64,000 nucleotides of DNA. Origin: Liquorilactobacillus nagelii DSM 13675 (GTDB lineage: Bacteria; Bacillota; Bacilli; Lactobacillales; Lactobacillaceae). The position numbers were made by a program, and so were the translations under genes. Of the stretch, positions 51,118-59,072 are shown piece by piece. The notes beneath the pieces are model-generated. The model ran no database searches. It worked only from the letters and a program-made list of their open reading frames with translations, and was not told where the DNA came from. The stretch is from contig NZ_CP049304.1 of assembly GCF_019444005.1 (NCBI RefSeq), positions 1,612,001 through 1,676,000 of the forward strand, written 5' to 3'. Numbering within the stretch: the stretch's first letter is position 1; every line of letters starts with the position of its first letter.

Positions 51118-51349
51118 ACCTTTTCCTCCTCACATTATTTCAAGCTGTTGTTTTCATTATACCAAAAATCTAATACTATTAGGTTGAATAACAGTTATAT
51201 CACAAACTTTTAACAAATTGATGGCAAGATTGCAGACTTGTCAATTTAGAATTAAATTTAGTCATCAAACTACTTAAACTGTCAAAAAAATGGTATATTA
51301 TACCTGAAATAGTTAATGATTTAAAAATCTATCTTGGAGGGGCAATTCA

Positions 51350-51733
51350 ATGATTCACAGCAATTCACGAAACGCAAATTTTTCTTTGCGGCAGTTGATC
51401 CATCATGCACACGCCGGCAAACGTTTTTTTCATATTAGTTCTGCAGCAGTTGCCCCGGATTTTTACACTGGCCACTGGTACTTTAGCGATAAAGAAACCA
51501 AACGTGCCCATCAATTAGAAATTACTGAACAATTAGGAATTTTAATTGACGGTCACCAGCTTCCTGGCAAAATTGTCCAGATTGATAATCAAGAATTACT
51601 TTTTTTAGACAAATACGGTTATCATTTAAGAATTGATGCCAGCAACCAGCAACCTGTCAGCCTTTATGATGAGGCTGATAACCGGGTGTATCCAGTTAGC
51701 AAAGCCGCCGACTGGGATCAGGGCCAAAATTAA
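51350..51733 (+). CDS. DUF4828-type protein
   Basis: A 127-residue protein with a basic N-terminal part and a beta-rich C-terminal domain (YTGHWYFSDKETKRAHQLEI, LLFLDKYGYHLRI). Matches my memory of the lactobacillar DUF4828 family; function unknown. GGAGG is nine bases before the ATG. Followed by a hairpin with a T7 tract (51766-51795). Confidence 0.7.
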   Translation: MIHSNSRNANFSLRQLIHHAHAGKRFFHISSAAVAPDFYTGHWYFSDKETKRAHQLEITEQLGILIDGHQLPGKIVQIDNQELLFLDKYGYHLRIDASNQQPVSLYDEADNRVYPVSKAADWDQGQN

Positions 51734-51763
51734 TTAATATTTTTTCTTAAGCTTCAGCACTTA

Positions 51764-51796
51764 TTTGCCGGGTTCTAGAAACCGGGCTTTTTTTGT
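51764..51796 (+). terminator. Terminator after the DUF4828 gene
   Basis: GCCGGGTT pairs with AACCGGGC (one mismatch) around a short loop, followed by seven T. Confidence 0.75.
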
Positions 51797-51866
51797 TATT
51801 TATAGTGTACTGAACAAAAAAGAGCTGCTCCATTATGGACGCAGCCCAATCAAAATTATTTAATTT

Positions 51867-54251
51867 TCACCAATCATAATCCTCTAGATCTTTTTTCCCT
51901 TTCCCCGTTGCTTGATCAAGCAAGATGCGCTGTTCGAAATGAGCAACATTATGTTTGGTAGCTTTGACCATATCAGGATTTACTGATACATAGTCAATTC
52001 CACTTTGAATTAAGAAATCTGTAAAGTCTGGGAACTCTGACGGAGTTTGTCCGCAAATTGAAACCGTCTTACCAGCTTGATGAGCAGTTTTAATCAGATG
52101 CCGAATAGCTCGTTTAACAGCGAGATTACGTTCATCGAATAGGGCTGAAACTGTATCATTATTACGATCACAGCCTAAAAGCAGCATCGTTAAATCATTA
52201 GAACCGATTGAATAACCATCAATAAACTGATTAAACTTATCAGCCAAAATGATATTACTTGGAATCTCTGCCATCATATAAACTTTGAAATCAGCATTCC
52301 GCTCCAATCCAGCATTAGCCATGATTTCCGTTACTCTTTTTGCCTCAGTAACCGTCCTGACAAATGGAATCATCACATTTAAATTTTTTAAACCAAATTC
52401 ATTGCGAACTTTCTTAACGGCCGCTAGTTCAAGTTTAAATGCTTCTATATACTTAGGATCATAATATCGCGAAGCGCCTCTCCATCCTAGTAAGTCTGCT
52501 GGTTCATGCGGCTCATATTTTTCACCACCCTTTAAATTGCGATACTCACTAGATTTAAAATCTGAGAAGCGGAGAATAACTGGTCTTGGAGCCATTGCTC
52601 GTGCAACTTTACTAATTCCTTCAGCTAATTTGTCGACGACTCTCTCCGGATGTCCTTGTTCAATCAGATATAGCGGATGTTCATGAATGTAAGTTGTCCA
52701 CAAAAATTCTTCACGCATTAAACCAATTCCATCAGCTGGCAAACTAGCATATTTTTCAGCTAAATCAGGATTTCCAAGATTCATCATTACTCCAGTAGCT
52801 GTTGGGGCAAAATATTCCGCAGCAACCGTGGCAGTTTCGCTTGTCGCTGATTTTGGAGCCGTTAATCCTTGAACATTGCCCTGGTAAACAACACCATTTT
52901 TGGCATCAACCGTAATTATGTCTCCTGTCTGCAAAACATCTGTTGCTGCAGCACCACGGCTCTTAGTTCCAACAATACATGGAATTTGCATTTCTCGTGA
53001 AACGATCGCGGCATGACAAGTCATGCCACCATTATTCGTCACAATTGCAGCAGCTTTTTTCATCGCCGGAACCCAATCAGGAGATGTCATCAGTGTAACT
53101 AAAATTTCTCCTTGTTTAAACTCTCCAATGTCTGCTGGGTCATCAATTACATGAACTTTTCCAGCCGCAACTCCCGGACTAGCTGGCAGCCCACGTGTAA
53201 TTACCTTAGCATTCGCAGGATCAGCTATTTGTTCTTTAGCTTGCTGCTTCTTTTTTTGTGACCATACTGTTTCTGGTCTTGCTTGAACCATCCAAAGCTT
53301 ATTGGTGTTTTTGTCCAAAGCAAATTCCATATCCATGTAACAACCATAATGTTCTTCAATTTTTTTAGCATAGCCCGCCAACTCTAGGACTTGTTCATCT
53401 GTTAAAACCGGTTTTTCAGCTATTTCCGCTGGAACTTTTTGTTCTTCAACACCTCCATCTGGCAATCTAACTAACTCGATATCTTTATTATTAATTGTTT
53501 TTGAAACTATTTTCATTGTCTCTTTATCTACCAAAAAATCATCCGGCGTAACCGTTCCTTGAACAATATATTCACCTAATCCCCAAATACCATCAATAAT
53601 AACCTTGGTATCATCTCCAGTAGCAACATTTACACTAAACATAATTCCTGAAGATTTCGAGAAAACCATCATTTGAACTGCTGCTGACAAGGCAACTTTT
53701 TCATATGGGAAATTCTGCTTATGCCGATAATAAGTAGCCCGATCAGTAAATAGTGAAGCATAACATTGCTGAACTCGTTTGATTACGTCCGCCTGACCGC
53801 GAACATTTAAATAAGAATCTTGCTGACCAGCAAACGAAGCATCTGGCAAATCTTCTGCAGTCGCACTCGAACGGATTGCAACAAATGGATTAGTTTGCTC
53901 CATTTTTTCAGCTAATTGTTGATATGCCTGAGCAATATTTTGAGCTAAATCAGAAGGCATTTCAGCATTGGTTATTAACTCGCGAATTTTTACGCAGGCT
54001 GCGTGAAGCTCGTCTGAATCTTCATAATCAGTAATGCTAGCCAATAATGCATTAACCTGATCATTTAATCCAGTTGCATCCATAAAGTAACGGTAGGCAT
54101 GAGCAGTCGTAGCAAAACCATAAGGAACTGGTATGCCAGCTAAGGAAGTCAACTCACCTAATGATGAAGACTTACCACCGACCAAATTGACATCAGCGCG
54201 ATGAAGCTCATCAAACCATAAGACATTTGTTTTTTCCTTTTCTTCCATCAT
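51867..54251 (-). CDS. ppsA: Phosphoenolpyruvate synthase
   Basis: Converts pyruvate, ATP and water to PEP, AMP and phosphate. 794 residues in the expected order: N-terminal ATP-grasp domain (NLVGGKSSSLGELTS, IRSSATAEDLPDASFAGQQD), mobile phosphohistidine domain with the catalytic His in NGGMTCHAAIVSREM (~residue 420), and the C-terminal PEP/pyruvate TIM barrel (MIPFVRTVTEA, GSNDLTML, ICGQTPSEFPDF with the catalytic Cys). AGGAGG lies five bases before the first of two ATGs. A consensus cre site upstream points to repression by CcpA on glucose, fitting a gluconeogenic enzyme. Confidence 0.95.
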   Translation of the reverse strand: MMEEKEKTNVLWFDELHRADVNLVGGKSSSLGELTSLAGIPVPYGFATTAHAYRYFMDATGLNDQVNALLASITDYEDSDELHAACVKIRELITNAEMPSDLAQNIAQAYQQLAEKMEQTNPFVAIRSSATAEDLPDASFAGQQDSYLNVRGQADVIKRVQQCYASLFTDRATYYRHKQNFPYEKVALSAAVQMMVFSKSSGIMFSVNVATGDDTKVIIDGIWGLGEYIVQGTVTPDDFLVDKETMKIVSKTINNKDIELVRLPDGGVEEQKVPAEIAEKPVLTDEQVLELAGYAKKIEEHYGCYMDMEFALDKNTNKLWMVQARPETVWSQKKKQQAKEQIADPANAKVITRGLPASPGVAAGKVHVIDDPADIGEFKQGEILVTLMTSPDWVPAMKKAAAIVTNNGGMTCHAAIVSREMQIPCIVGTKSRGAAATDVLQTGDIITVDAKNGVVYQGNVQGLTAPKSATSETATVAAEYFAPTATGVMMNLGNPDLAEKYASLPADGIGLMREEFLWTTYIHEHPLYLIEQGHPERVVDKLAEGISKVARAMAPRPVILRFSDFKSSEYRNLKGGEKYEPHEPADLLGWRGASRYYDPKYIEAFKLELAAVKKVRNEFGLKNLNVMIPFVRTVTEAKRVTEIMANAGLERNADFKVYMMAEIPSNIILADKFNQFIDGYSIGSNDLTMLLLGCDRNNDTVSALFDERNLAVKRAIRHLIKTAHQAGKTVSICGQTPSEFPDFTDFLIQSGIDYVSVNPDMVKATKHNVAHFEQRILLDQATGKGKKDLEDYDW

Positions 54252-54276
54252 AATTGCCTCCTTGTAAAACGATCCC

Positions 54277-54292
54277 TTGAAAACGCTTTCAA
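54277..54292 (-). promoter_or_regulatory. cre site (CcpA) upstream of ppsA
   Basis: TTGAAAACGCTTTCAA agrees with the catabolite-responsive element consensus WTGNAANCGNWNNCA and lies 26 bases before the ppsA start, where CcpA binding would block transcription. Confidence 0.85.
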
Positions 54293-54494
54293 ATTACAAC
54301 TTTATTTTACTACTTTATCAAAAATAGTCAATCTGTGCTTAGAAAGCTCTAATTTTTAAAAAAGCACTTAATTTAAGGAATTATTTTAATTATCAATGAC
54401 TAATGCTTTACAACCAAAATACTTTTTACGTTAATTAACTAATTGAAAATTTATTTAATCTGTTCCAAACTACTTTTCAGAAAGGAGGAAAAGT

Positions 54495-54911
54495 TTGAGC
54501 GCTAATCAAAGTCATTTGATATTTATAAAATCTTTAGTTTCTTTTTTAGGGATGTTATTCGGTTGGTATATTGGAAAGATTGATTCATTAGTTTATATCC
54601 TGCTGGTATTTATAACTTTAGATTACTTGACCGGCTTGTTATGTGCTATTTCACAGCAAAAATTATCTAGTGAGATCGGGTTTCGAGGAATTTTTCGCAA
54701 AATGTTAATTCTTATCTTAGTCGGCGTAGCTCATTTGTTAGATAGTGTTTTATTACCCGCTGGAGCTAGTTTACGAACTGCTGTTATTTTCTTTTACCTC
54801 TCTAATGAAGGAATCTCACTACTAGAAAATGCTGGACAACTTGGCATCCCAATTCCCAACAAGTTAAAAGCCATTTTATCCCAACTCAGCGAAAAAAATA
54901 AAAACCATTAG
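54495..54911 (+). CDS. Phage-type holin (toxin secretion/phage lysis family)
   Basis: A 138-residue protein of the phage holin 4 (toxin secretion/lysis) family, with two or three membrane helices (~13-32, 36-55, 73-95), LDYLTGLLCAISQQKLSSEI (family signature), GFRGIFRKM and LSNEGISLLENAGQLGIPIP. It starts at TTG with AAAGGAGG six bases upstream. There is no endolysin, tail or other phage gene near it, so it is an orphan, possibly recruited for protein export or a phage remnant. Confidence 0.88.
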   Translation: MSANQSHLIFIKSLVSFLGMLFGWYIGKIDSLVYILLVFITLDYLTGLLCAISQQKLSSEIGFRGIFRKMLILILVGVAHLLDSVLLPAGASLRTAVIFFYLSNEGISLLENAGQLGIPIPNKLKAILSQLSEKNKNH

Positions 54912-55024
54912 TTTATAAATTTAATTCACTGAAATAACTTTTTTAGTTTGTTAATTCTGGTTCATTAACACTAAGCAAACTTAAATGATCATCACCAAGA
55001 ATTCTTTGTTGCTATGAATTTTAA

Positions 55025-55057
55025 AAAACAGGTCTGAAAATTCCAGACCTGTTTTTT
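55025..55057. terminator. Terminator between holin and PASTA genes
   Basis: AAACAGGTCTG and CAGACCTGTTT form an 11-bp stem with a 7-base loop, followed by T6 on the plus strand and T-rich sequence on the minus strand; it serves both convergent genes. Confidence 0.88.
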
Positions 55058-55077
55058 GCTGATTCAACTATTTTATT

Positions 55078-55572
55078 TTATTCATCTATTTTCTTTTGGC
55101 GATTAAAATTTATTTTTTTTACTAAAGAAGTCGCTTTTTTCTTTGCTGGATCAGCTATTTGGTGCCAAGTAGCTGATCGTTGTTGTTGCTTCAAAACTTT
55201 TTTTTCAGCTGCAGCAGCAGCCAACTGCTGACTATCTGCAATCACTTGTTGGTCAGCAAAGTAAATCTTAATAAACGTGTCCGGTGGTACAGCTGATCCA
55301 ATTCGTGGCTTGACCTTGAAGACTACATTTGGCAATAAATTAGCATATTTTGCTTGTGGTGTCACTTTAAATTTGCCATAATTAAAACCATATTTTTCTA
55401 AAGCCTCACCCGCCTCAGTGATTGGCAATGAAACAACATCTGGAACGTGCAAATAACCTTTCCGTTTTTCAAGTTGATTATTTACCAATTTAGTTGCTTC
55501 GGCTAAAAGTTTCTGATCAATTGTTCCAACGGCAATTTTAGTTAATCCACCAATTATTCTCTTCTTCGTCAT
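55078..55572 (-). CDS. PASTA-domain protein without signal peptide
   Basis: A 164-residue protein. Residues ~42-106 form one PASTA domain: VPDVVSLPITEAGEALEKYG, NVVFKVKPRIGSAVPPDT, IKIYF. PASTA domains normally lie outside the cell on Ser/Thr kinases or PBPs and bind peptidoglycan. Here there is neither a membrane segment nor a secretion signal, and the flanks are basic and helical (LLAEATKLVNNQLEKRK; Lys/Gln-rich tail). ATG 55572 has GGAG five bases upstream; the frame starts eight codons earlier. Function unknown. Confidence 0.78.
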   Translation of the reverse strand: MTKKRIIGGLTKIAVGTIDQKLLAEATKLVNNQLEKRKGYLHVPDVVSLPITEAGEALEKYGFNYGKFKVTPQAKYANLLPNVVFKVKPRIGSAVPPDTFIKIYFADQQVIADSQQLAAAAAEKKVLKQQQRSATWHQIADPAKKKATSLVKKINFNRQKKIDE

Positions 55573-55725
55573 AGATGCTCCATCCCCTAAAATCATCTTT
55601 TCTCATCATACTCAGTCTAGGTAATTTTGTCTAATATAATGCGCACTTTTGACGAGTCATAGCAATTAAAAAATCAAAACTATTTAATTTTCACAAACTT
55701 AGTTTTACTAAGATTACACCCCAAT

Positions 55726-56088
55726 TTAAATTTCAATTCCCTTGGCGTGCAAATTAGCCAGGCATTCATCCAAATAGGCAGCATTATGCTCCGGATAAAC
55801 GGGAATTGTTAATGCACAAGGACGTAACTTGGTGTATCGCGGACAATGTTCTCCACGATAATGCGGATCAAACCATTTCTGGTTTGGATTGTATCCCCGG
55901 CGCTTCATCTCATCCAACACCAATAAGTGAAACTGATATAGCTTATAGGGAGAATATTGAAAAATATAGTTAACTGTTGCGTGTTTTTTCCCCCACCCGT
56001 TGCCTCGCAAGGCAGCTAATTCACGATGTTGCCCTAATAGCTGCTGGCGTGGCAATCTAGTTAATAAACTTTCATGCCATAATCTCAT
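55726..56088 (-). CDS. TIGR02328-type protein, pyrimidine dimer DNA glycosylase-like
   Basis: A 120-residue protein with MRLWHESLLTRLPRQQLLGQ, HRELAALRGNGWGKKHATVN and YSPYKLYQFHLLVLDEMKRR, characteristic of the family annotated TIGR02328 and related to T4 endonuclease V-like (Pyr_excise) glycosylases; the N-terminal Met-Arg-Leu-Trp and conserved Arg/His/Glu fit. It could excise UV dimers but activity is inferred. It starts eight bases after the stop of the YbgA-like gene, so both are one operon. Confidence 0.82.
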   Translation of the reverse strand: MRLWHESLLTRLPRQQLLGQHRELAALRGNGWGKKHATVNYIFQYSPYKLYQFHLLVLDEMKRRGYNPNQKWFDPHYRGEHCPRYTKLRPCALTIPVYPEHNAAYLDECLANLHAKGIEI

Positions 56089-56096
56089 AATCTCTC

Positions 56097-56465
56097 CTAT
56101 AGTTCACGTATAATTCGTGAATTCACTAAATATTCAATCTGATACTTCACCGCCAATTGCTTCAAAAAAGGACCTAACAAATCATTCATGGGATCTAGTT
56201 GTTGCAGCAATTTTAAATACTTTGCTTTTTCAATCGGTGTGCAAATTTTTTTAAAATATCCCCATACATGCTGGTAAGCCGTTGTTAATGTCTTAACGGT
56301 CGGTGTTTGCTGAGCAGCAACTCGCAATAAAACTTCAAATTTAGAATTTTTTTCTGCCGACCAGTCATTATCCTTAGCTAGTTGGCGCATTTCATTATAA
56401 ATCTGTTGTGAATGAGCCATGACCCAGTATTTATTTTCAGCCCAGCGTCGCTGCCATTGTTCCAT
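56097..56465 (-). CDS. YbgA-type (DUF1722) protein
   Basis: A 122-residue helical protein matching DUF1722/YbgA: WAENKYWVMAHSQQIYNEMR, TLTTAYQHVWGYFKKICTPI, YLVNSRIIREL. In other bacteria this domain is found next to, or fused with, photolyase-associated proteins. The neighbouring glycosylase-like gene supports a role in UV damage repair. Function is not established. Confidence 0.8.
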   Translation of the reverse strand: MEQWQRRWAENKYWVMAHSQQIYNEMRQLAKDNDWSAEKNSKFEVLLRVAAQQTPTVKTLTTAYQHVWGYFKKICTPIEKAKYLKLLQQLDPMNDLLGPFLKQLAVKYQIEYLVNSRIIREL

Positions 56466-56487
56466 TATCCACCTCGCTAATAAAACA

Positions 56488-56971
56488 TCATTTTAACTTG
56501 ATTTCAAAATATTTGGTCCCAGGAATAGGATTATAAACATAGGGACTAATTTCGTAAAACCCCAATTGACGATATAATTTTTGGGCTGAGCTCATCGTAG
56601 CCAACGTATCTAAGCGAACAAAACTTATAGCCCATTTTTTGAGCCCGGGTTAACATTTGCTGCAGTAACTGCTTGCCTAAACCATGACCCCGAAACTCCG
56701 GCTTAAGGTATAAACGTTTTAATTCACCAATATTGGTTTGAAAACGATGAAAAGCCAAAATTCCTGCTGGTTGTCCAGCAACAAAAACCAACAAAACTGA
56801 ACCTTGTGATCGGCCATATTTTTCCTTTAAATTTGCAATCTCTTCACTAAAATTTTGAAAACTCAAATCTAGACCTAAAGAGGCAGTGTATTCCAAAATT
56901 AATTTTTGGGTAATTTCCCATAATTCTAGTTCATCGTTTACCCATTTAAATTCAATTTTAGGTGAACTCAT
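56488..56971 (-). pseudogene. GNAT N-acetyltransferase with a frameshift
   Basis: A GNAT acetyltransferase whose first ~118 residues read normally (acetyl-CoA motif RGHGLGKQLLQQM, LKRLYLKPEFRG). After MGYKF the frame is wrong and ends at 56546. Removing one T from the TTTT run (plus-strand AAAA at 56620-56623) restores RLDTLATMSSAQKLYRQLGF, then YEISPYVYNPIPGTKYFEIK and a stop at 56488, exactly the family's C terminus. So the gene is either a recent pseudogene or carries a homopolymer sequencing error. The intact product would have about 160 residues. Confidence 0.88.
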
Positions 56972-57380
56972 TAATCTTCTCCTACAATTAAAAGTAATAT
57001 GTTCTATAGTATACTCAACTTAACATTAATGGCAACTGAAAGAATTGCACAAATGTTCAAAAATAAGTTAGCTAAACTGTGACAACTACGAGACCTTAAA
57101 ATAGTGATATGCACGATACTAAATTATTCAAATAAATTTATTCCTGCAATAGGCAGTATTTCGAACATTCTTATATCTAAATCTATATGTTATAGATCAC
57201 ACTTAATTTAAAATATATTAAGCTTGTAAATTCCAGATTAGATTTCATCCTCAACAGCTGTGACTACTTGTTTTAATTTACCATTTCCTAATTGAATTAG
57301 TAGTAAATTTATTCATTTTAATCATACCAAACCTTAACTCTAAATAACAAATCCCAAAACTCCAACGTTCATAAAACTGC
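56972..57380. other. Intergenic region at the border of the accessory segment
   Basis: About 400 AT-rich bases without a convincing gene. A short minus-strand stretch near 57240-57330 reads LIQLGNGKLKQVVTAVEDEI in one frame and could be a relic, but it lacks a start. The GC content falls from here towards the EAL operon. Confidence 0.4.
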
Positions 57381-57794
57381 TTAATTAGTTTTGCATCGAA
57401 ATAATTTATCAATATTTGCTATTATTACATATACTGAACCGATCAAAGACATGCGTGCTCCACTTGAAAATAGAACTTTATTAGCTGTTTCAATTAGAAC
57501 TCTGTATTCATTTTTTAGAATAAATAGAAAATATATGTCTGTGAGAGATAGTATTATATAAAATAAAGGATTTGTCTTGTTTAGAAAAACGCTCACTATT
57601 AGCATTGTTATTGGAATATATAATAAAAAAGGACCAAATAAGTTGCCACCAGTCCAAATTAGCTGGCAACCTGTTAAAAAATTCCCCCCCGAATGTACCT
57701 GATAACTTTCACTAGTTTCATAAAAATTCCCAATAAATAGTGAAAGTAACATAATCAGAGACCCAACTGCATCTTTTTTATCTATTACTTCCAT
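57381..57794 (-). CDS. Hypothetical membrane protein of the EAL operon
   Basis: A 137-residue protein with four probable membrane helices (~10-25, 50-70, 75-95, 112-128) and AT-rich codons. Not recognised. It is the third gene after the EAL-domain gene (18 bases from the second), suggesting one transcript. Confidence 0.6.
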   Translation of the reverse strand: MEVIDKKDAVGSLIMLLSLFIGNFYETSESYQVHSGGNFLTGCQLIWTGGNLFGPFLLYIPITMLIVSVFLNKTNPLFYIILSLTDIYFLFILKNEYRVLIETANKVLFSSGARMSLIGSVYVIIANIDKLFRCKTN

Positions 57795-57812
57795 TCATTT
57801 CACCCACAAAAA

Positions 57813-58073
57813 CTATTTTTTTATTTGCATCAGGTATATTTTTTCAACATCTACAATTGTTTTTGTATTTCTTTTTTTTATTATTTTCTTTGATATTTCT
57901 CCTTTTCTGTCATGATGATGAAGCTTAATTACTTCTAGTAGTCTGTCGTTACTTAATCTATTAAGTTTCCAAAATAATACTTTATTAATTAATTTTTTTA
58001 ATAAGCAGAATGACCAGCCAATGCTTGCAGCAATAACTATAATAAGTAAATAAAATAAGCTTTCTTTCAACAT
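57813..58073 (-). CDS. Small hypothetical protein with N-terminal membrane helix
   Basis: An 86-residue protein: one hydrophobic helix (~5-27) then a basic tail (VIKLHHHDRKGEISKKIIKK). Not recognised. Eleven bases after the EAL gene stop; probably in the same operon. Confidence 0.6.
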   Translation of the reverse strand: MLKESLFYLLIIVIAASIGWSFCLLKKLINKVLFWKLNRLSNDRLLEVIKLHHHDRKGEISKKIIKKRNTKTIVDVEKIYLMQIKK

Positions 58074-58084
58074 CTATCTCCTCA

Positions 58085-58795
58085 TTAATTTTCAATTATT
58101 TCTGGTTCTCCCCAAAAAAAGCCTTGCTGCAACTCTATTCCAATTTCTCGAAATACTTGTGCTTTATCCTTTGTATCAATTCCCTCCACCACAAACTCTA
58201 AATTGTTTTCTTTAGCTATTGAATTCCAGAACTGAACAAGCAATAGCTGTGAGTTTAAACTAATCAACGAAAATGGTAAAAGAGATAATTTTAATCTGTT
58301 TATTTTATTTATATTTTTCAATGTAAACAAAAGTGTATTTTGCCCGACCTCTACGTCGTCAAGTCCTGTCATATAGTTTAATTTTTTCATTTCATTTAAA
58401 AAAGCTTCTACTTGAGAAGTATCATAAATAACTTCTTCGTGTTCAGTGATCTCAATTCGTATATGTTGATTAATATCGTGTAACGATTTTAAAACATCCA
58501 TTGTTGACCTGTATGTGCATTGCTTCGGAGACAAATTCACACAAAAAATTATATCAGGGTTATATTGTATGCGCTTTCTTAAATTTTCGAATAACCATTC
58601 TAAATATAATTTATTTATTTCATCGCTCTCCGACAATAAAGCAAATTCTTCTTTAGGGAACTTTTTCCCCCCTTCTATTCGCAGAAGAACTTCATAATTA
58701 TAAATTTCATTTTTTTTATAATTTCTTAATCTCATAATAGGTTGATATACTAAAAAACATTTTCTTAATATTTCTTGCACACTATTTTTTTTCAA
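58085..58795 (-). CDS. EAL-domain protein, c-di-GMP phosphodiesterase-like
   Basis: A 236-residue stand-alone EAL domain. Family landmarks: EVLLRIEGG (EAL box as EVL), CVNLSPKQ (metal Asn), RIEITEHE (Glu), GLDDVEVGQN (Asp-Asp), RLKLSLLP (catalytic Lys), VVEGIDTK (Glu) and QGFFWGEP (Gln). All the usual metal and catalytic positions seem to be kept, so hydrolysis of c-di-GMP is possible. No GGDEF cyclase is in the window. The gene is AT-rich and points away from a serine recombinase gene, which suggests transfer. Confidence 0.88.
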   Translation of the reverse strand: MKKNSVQEILRKCFLVYQPIMRLRNYKKNEIYNYEVLLRIEGGKKFPKEEFALLSESDEINKLYLEWLFENLRKRIQYNPDIIFCVNLSPKQCTYRSTMDVLKSLHDINQHIRIEITEHEEVIYDTSQVEAFLNEMKKLNYMTGLDDVEVGQNTLLFTLKNINKINRLKLSLLPFSLISLNSQLLLVQFWNSIAKENNLEFVVEGIDTKDKAQVFREIGIELQQGFFWGEPEIIEN

Positions 58796-58821
58796 AGCAT
58801 TCTCCTGTAAAATTATTTTCG

Positions 58822-58839
58822 TTTAGGGTAAACTCTAAA
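58822..58839. repeat. Imperfect palindrome, left copy (EAL side)
   Basis: TTTAGGGTAAACTCTAAA, an 18-bp near-palindrome 27 bases upstream of the EAL gene start. Its 12-bp arm TTTAGGGTAAAC recurs inverted at 59010-59021. It may be an operator or a recombinase half-site. Confidence 0.75.
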
Positions 58840-59003
58840 TGATACACAGTAAATACTATAACTATAACAACCATCTGTCAATTATTATATATTTTTGAAT
58901 TAAAATTCACTTTTTAAAAATAAATTGCATATACTTCAAATCTTAAAATACATCTAACTAGTATATGTATATTAGTTAGATATATTTCTAGTGCAATTGT
59001 TTT

Positions 59004-59021
59004 ATTTGGGTTTACCCTAAA
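59004..59021. repeat. Imperfect palindrome, right copy (recombinase side)
   Basis: ATTTGGGTTTACCCTAAA, about 50 bases upstream of the recombinase start. It matches the reverse complement of the left copy at 15 of 18 positions, with the perfect 12-mer GTTTACCCTAAA. Confidence 0.75.
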
Positions 59022-59072
59022 TAAAATATTATAATATAACATAAATATTCATTTTTATGGAGGATAATTTAT

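Noticed and set aside
54495-55572. Prophage remnant
   Set aside because: Only a holin is present; flanking genes are ordinary chromosomal genes and no integrase or att repeats are seen.
57240-57340. Short frame resembling a bacteriocin or peptide precursor
   Set aside because: The Met-starting frame is only 15 codons and the longer frame lacks a start and a ribosome binding site.
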